From an uncultured bacterium (GTDB lineage Bacteria; Actinomycetota; Coriobacteriia; Coriobacteriales; Coriobacteriaceae): a stretch of 60,573 nucleotides of DNA. The position numbers and the translations under genes were made by a program. Position 1 is the first letter of the stretch. Every line of letters starts with the position of its first letter. Positions 57,870 through 60,573 of the stretch are shown one piece after another. Location of the stretch: contig CAJMST010000012.1 in assembly GCA_905216145.1 (NCBI GenBank), positions 1 to 60,573 of the forward strand, given 5' to 3'. The notes under the pieces are model-generated. The model ran no database searches. It was not told the DNA's origin and was given only the letters and a program-made list of their open reading frames with translations.

Positions 57870-58802
57870 ATGATTTACACGCTCACTGCAAATCCCGCCA
57901 TTGACTACAACATCGCCTGCGACGGCCTTACTGCCAATACCGTCACGCGTACCCGCAATGCCGTCTACACGCCCAACGGCAAGGGCCTCAACGTCTCGTT
58001 TACGCTTGACCACTATGGTGTCGACACCACGATCCTGGGTTTCTTCGCCGGCTTCTCGGGTGAGTTTATCGTTAAGGGCGCCGAGGCCCTGGGCGTGCCC
58101 GTCAAGCCCGTGTGGACCGACGGTATTACGCGCGTCAATGTGTTCCTCAACGCCGGTCCCGACACCGAGTACAACATGGTCAATGCCGGTGCCGCCATCA
58201 ATGAGGCCAACGAGCAGGAGATGTTTGAACTTATCGATTCGCTCGATGACATGACCTGCCTGGTCATCAGCGGCTCGCTGCCTCCCAACACTTCCGAGGG
58301 CTTCTTGGCCGAGGTCCTGCGCCGTGTCAAGGCCAAGGGGGCCGAGTTCGTCCTCGACATCTCGAGCCATCAGCTGGCAGACCTCATTGCTCTGGAGCCA
58401 CTGCTGATCAAGCCCAATGACGACGAGCTGCTTGACATCTTTGGCATCAAGGTGAGCGGTGGCGACGACGAGTCCGTCAAGGGCGCTATGGCCGAGCTGC
58501 ACGCCAAGGGCGCCAAGAACGTGCTCCTGACCCTTGGTGGCGCCGGTGCGTACTTCTCCAACGGCGAGCATATCTGGTTTGCCAACCGCACCTTCGACGT
58601 CAAGCTGCTGTCGACGGTGTGCGCCGGCGATTCCTCGCTCGCTGCCTTCCTGTCCGTGTGGCACGACGCCCCTGAGCGTGTTGAGGATGCCTTGCGTCTT
58701 TCGATGGCCACCGGCGCCAACGTGGTCGAGTGCCCCGGCCTGGGCGATTTTGCCAAGGTGGACGAATATAAGAAGCACATCGAGGTTCGCCAGGTCTGCT
58801 AG
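57870..58802 (+). CDS. PfkB-family 1-phosphofructokinase, copy 2
   Basis: The 310-residue protein is the same length as copy 1 and similar throughout: MIYTLTANPAIDYNI, NGKGLNVSFTLDHYGV and VCAGDSSLAAFL. The CAGD variant of the GAGD motif is shared, but copy 2 keeps the Ser after it. GAAAGGAA precedes ATG 57870. It has its own TATACT box (57830-57835) and terminator, so the two copies can be expressed separately. Fructose-1-phosphate or tagatose-6-phosphate are the likely substrates. Confidence 0.85.
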   Translation: MIYTLTANPAIDYNIACDGLTANTVTRTRNAVYTPNGKGLNVSFTLDHYGVDTTILGFFAGFSGEFIVKGAEALGVPVKPVWTDGITRVNVFLNAGPDTEYNMVNAGAAINEANEQEMFELIDSLDDMTCLVISGSLPPNTSEGFLAEVLRRVKAKGAEFVLDISSHQLADLIALEPLLIKPNDDELLDIFGIKVSGGDDESVKGAMAELHAKGAKNVLLTLGGAGAYFSNGEHIWFANRTFDVKLLSTVCAGDSSLAAFLSVWHDAPERVEDALRLSMATGANVVECPGLGDFAKVDEYKKHIEVRQVC

Positions 58803-58824
58803 CAGCATCGATAAGTCGTTGCCG

Positions 58825-58860
58825 AACACCCGCTTTGGATTACCAAGGCGGGTGTTTTTT
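58825..58860 (+). terminator. Terminator after PfkB copy 2
   Basis: A 14-bp stem (58825-58838 with 58843-58856, one G-U pair), ATTA loop and T6 tract. Confidence 0.92.
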
Positions 58861-58997
58861 GTGCGCTGAACGTATCTGGCGTCTGCTGTCTCGTTTTATC
58901 GAATTGACGACGCGATTGCGTGTGCGCGCTTTCTCGTTTCTTGTTAGACTTCTTGAGAACCATCGATTAACGCTCACAAGTGCAGGAGGCCATAGGC

Positions 58998-60392
58998 ATG
59001 TGCAATGTTTCGCTCAACGGTACTCAACCGTCCGATGCCTCCCTGCGCGTCCTGCGCGCGCTTGAGGCTGGTGGTCTTGAAGCTTGGTACGTGGGCGGCT
59101 GGGTGCGCGACGCCCTGATGGGGTGCCCCAGCCATGATGTTGATATGTGCTGTAGCGGCCTGTGGCAGGAGTCCAAGGCGGCGCTCGAGGCCTCTGGTAT
59201 CGCGGTCGTGGAGTCGGGTATTAAATTTGGCGGAATCACGGCTATTTCCGATGGCGAGCGTATCGAGGTCACCACGTACCGTCTGGATGGCTTCTATACC
59301 GATGGGCGCCATCCTCAGAGTGTCGAGCGTGCCGCCTCGCTCGAGGACGATCTAGCGCGTCGCGACTTTACCGTCAATGCCATGGCCTGGCATCCCGAGC
59401 GTGGGCTTGTCGACCGCTACGACGGCCAGGGTGATTTGGAGCGCAAGCTGATTCGCGCTGTCGGCGATCCCAAGCGTCGCTTTAACGAGGACGCCCTGCG
59501 CATGCTGCGTGCGGTACGCTTTGCCTGCCGCCTGGACTTTATGATTGAGCCCGAGACTAAGCGCGCGCTTGCCGAGTGCGCGCCGCTGCTCGATGCCGTA
59601 GCGCGTGAGCGTGTGGGTATTGAGCTCGAGGGCATTCTTTCGACCGGTCATGGGGGAGACGCGATGCTCCGCTATCCCGAGCTCATCTGCGCCGCCGTGC
59701 CCGAGCTGGCAGCGGGTCGCGGGTTTGATCAGCGCAGCGTCTATCATGCGTTTAACGTCTACGAGCATATCGCCCGTGTGCTGACGGTTGCGGGGGAGCT
59801 CGCGCTGTGCGACGGCGTCGCGCCCTCGTCGAGCCTTATGTGGGCGGCGTTTTTGCACGATGTGTCCAAGCCCGAGTGTTTCACGGTCGATCACGCCGGC
59901 AGCGGACACTTCTACGGTCATCCCGAGCTCGGCGCCAAGAAAGCGCGTGTCATTATGGATCGCCTGGCGCTCTCGCACGACCTGGTGCGCGACGTGTGCC
60001 TGCTCATCAAATATCACGACAAGCCGCTGCGCCCCGAGCGCTCCTGCCTGCTCAATATGATGCGCGCGCTTTCGGGCGAGGGCGTCGACACGGCCCGCCT
60101 GATTGACGAGCTCATGGACCTCAAGCGTGCTGACACACTTGGCAAGGCCCCGTCTTGCTTCTATTACGTCGAGACGATCGAGGAGATGCGCGCGCTGGCG
60201 CACGAGCTGCTGAAGGCGGGGGAGCCCTATACGCTCAAGATGCTCCCCATCAACGGCGGCGACTTGATCCGTGCCGGCGTTAAACCGGGACCCGAGCTAG
60301 GCCAGCTACTCAACGCCGCCCTCGACGCCGTGATCGAAGACAACATTCCCAACGATCGCGAAGCTCTTTTGGTCCATCTCAACTTGAATTAG
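58998..60392 (+). CDS. cca: CCA tRNA nucleotidyltransferase / poly(A) polymerase family protein
   Basis: The 464-residue protein has the nucleotidyltransferase head with WYVGGWVRDALMG and HDVDMCC. Next are the RRDFTVNAMA and RFNEDALRMLRAVRFA motifs, then an HD domain with FLHDVSKP (about 275-400). It adds or repairs the CCA end of tRNAs. ATG 58998 has AGGAGG eight bases upstream; GTG 58980 lies before that site. TGT-TAGACT at 58942-58950 may be an extended -10. Some relatives add only A or C residues. Confidence 0.92.
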   Translation: MCNVSLNGTQPSDASLRVLRALEAGGLEAWYVGGWVRDALMGCPSHDVDMCCSGLWQESKAALEASGIAVVESGIKFGGITAISDGERIEVTTYRLDGFYTDGRHPQSVERAASLEDDLARRDFTVNAMAWHPERGLVDRYDGQGDLERKLIRAVGDPKRRFNEDALRMLRAVRFACRLDFMIEPETKRALAECAPLLDAVARERVGIELEGILSTGHGGDAMLRYPELICAAVPELAAGRGFDQRSVYHAFNVYEHIARVLTVAGELALCDGVAPSSSLMWAAFLHDVSKPECFTVDHAGSGHFYGHPELGAKKARVIMDRLALSHDLVRDVCLLIKYHDKPLRPERSCLLNMMRALSGEGVDTARLIDELMDLKRADTLGKAPSCFYYVETIEEMRALAHELLKAGEPYTLKMLPINGGDLIRAGVKPGPELGQLLNAALDAVIEDNIPNDREALLVHLNLN

Positions 60393-60422
60393 CTACCCAG
60401 TTTACCTGCGTGTTCCATAACC

Positions 60423-60441
60423 TGCCGACAATTTTTCGGCA
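60423..60441 (+). terminator. Weak hairpin after cca
   Basis: A 6-bp stem TGCCGA/TCGGCA (60423-60428 with 60436-60441) is followed by AATTTGGAATTTC-type AT-rich sequence. It may end cca. Confidence 0.4.
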
Positions 60442-60456
60442 ATTTGGAATTTCTTC

Positions 60457-60485
60457 TTGCGCTGACGTTTTTTGTCCCGTAATAT
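60457..60485 (+). promoter_or_regulatory. Promoter of tRNA-Glu
   Basis: TTGCGC (60457-60462) and TAATAT (60480-60485) are 17 bp apart, 35 bp before the tRNA. Confidence 0.55.
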
Positions 60486-60519
60486 ATTTCTTCGCAGCAC
60501 GGCAGTGCAGATGTCATGT

Positions 60520-60573
60520 GGCCCGTTCGTCTAGCGGTTTAGGACGCCGCCCTCTCAAGGCGGAGATCACCAG
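60520..60573 (+). tRNA. tRNA-Glu (anticodon CTC), 3' end cut by the window
   Basis: The 5' acceptor strand GGCCCGT, T8 and C9 are followed by a D arm (GTC-TAGCGGTTTAG-GAC). The anticodon stem CCGCC/GGCGG encloses CTCTCAA, giving anticodon CTC (Glu, GAG codons). The T arm and 3' end lie beyond the window. Confidence 0.92.

Noticed and set aside
33945..60480. Shared TTTTGTCCCA strings at about 33950, 50873 and 60470 as a regulatory motif
   Set aside because: One copy is part of a terminator stem and the others have no symmetry or consistent position to genes.

Overview
The window looks like a chromosome segment of a high-GC Gram-positive bacterium of the class Coriobacteriia, most likely Collinsella or a close relative. 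I infer this from the protein sequences, the GC-rich third codon positions, an actinobacterial-style cell-division slot (rsmD-coaD-coiled-coil protein-DUF177-rpmF), a T-box in front of ileS, and Collinsella-like intergenic palindromes. No database search was possible. The window opens inside a tRNA-Asn(GTT) gene and closes inside a tRNA-Glu(CTC) gene. Almost all of it is ordinary, densely packed core genome. I see no prophage, insertion sequence, CRISPR array or rRNA.

Layout. Positions 249-15129 hold one long co-directional block: asp23, fakA, recG, rsmD, coaD, a SepIVA-like coiled-coil gene, DUF177, rpmF, plsX, acpP, rnc, smc, ftsY and ffh. The order resembles the yloU-yloV-recG-plsX-acpP-rnc-smc-ftsY-ffh block of Bacillus and links phospholipid/fatty-acid supply, chromosome condensation and the SRP pathway. 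Next come a divergent minus-strand DUF134-NifX regulator with two palindromic operators (15246-16089), thyA-folA, an SPOUT methyltransferase, a MATE exporter, a decayed cobO/btuR remnant on the minus strand (20189-20436), ftsH, a DUF523 gene and a minus-strand glycerol dehydrogenase.

The middle contains a complete T-box leader and ileS (24211-27377), a 370-bp structured non-coding stretch, lspA-rluD, a membrane glycosyltransferase, a small A24 peptidase, dgt and rarA. A stress-sigma module follows (DUF948, degenerate anti-sigma factor, SigB/F-type sigma factor, AI-2E-type permease), then alaS-ruvX-mltG-yqeG-aroK and an AroB-like gene that has lost its catalytic residues. Then pepP, efp-yqhY-nusB-xseB-tlyA-nadK-recN.

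The last third is a fructose/PTS region: a minus-strand RpiR regulator, fruA (EIIB-C-A), ptsH, ptsI and two tandem 1-phosphofructokinase paralogues. Together they would import fructose as fructose-1-phosphate and convert it to fructose-1,6-bisphosphate. Two large palindromic elements lie between fruA and ptsH. The cca gene and the tRNA-Glu promoter close the window.

The most unusual points are: a DUF134-NifX gene that appears to encode two nested products and to carry paired operators; the AroB pseudo-enzyme; an anti-sigma factor without ATP-binding motifs; a variant T-box bulge; the cobO remnant; and three families of structured palindromes.
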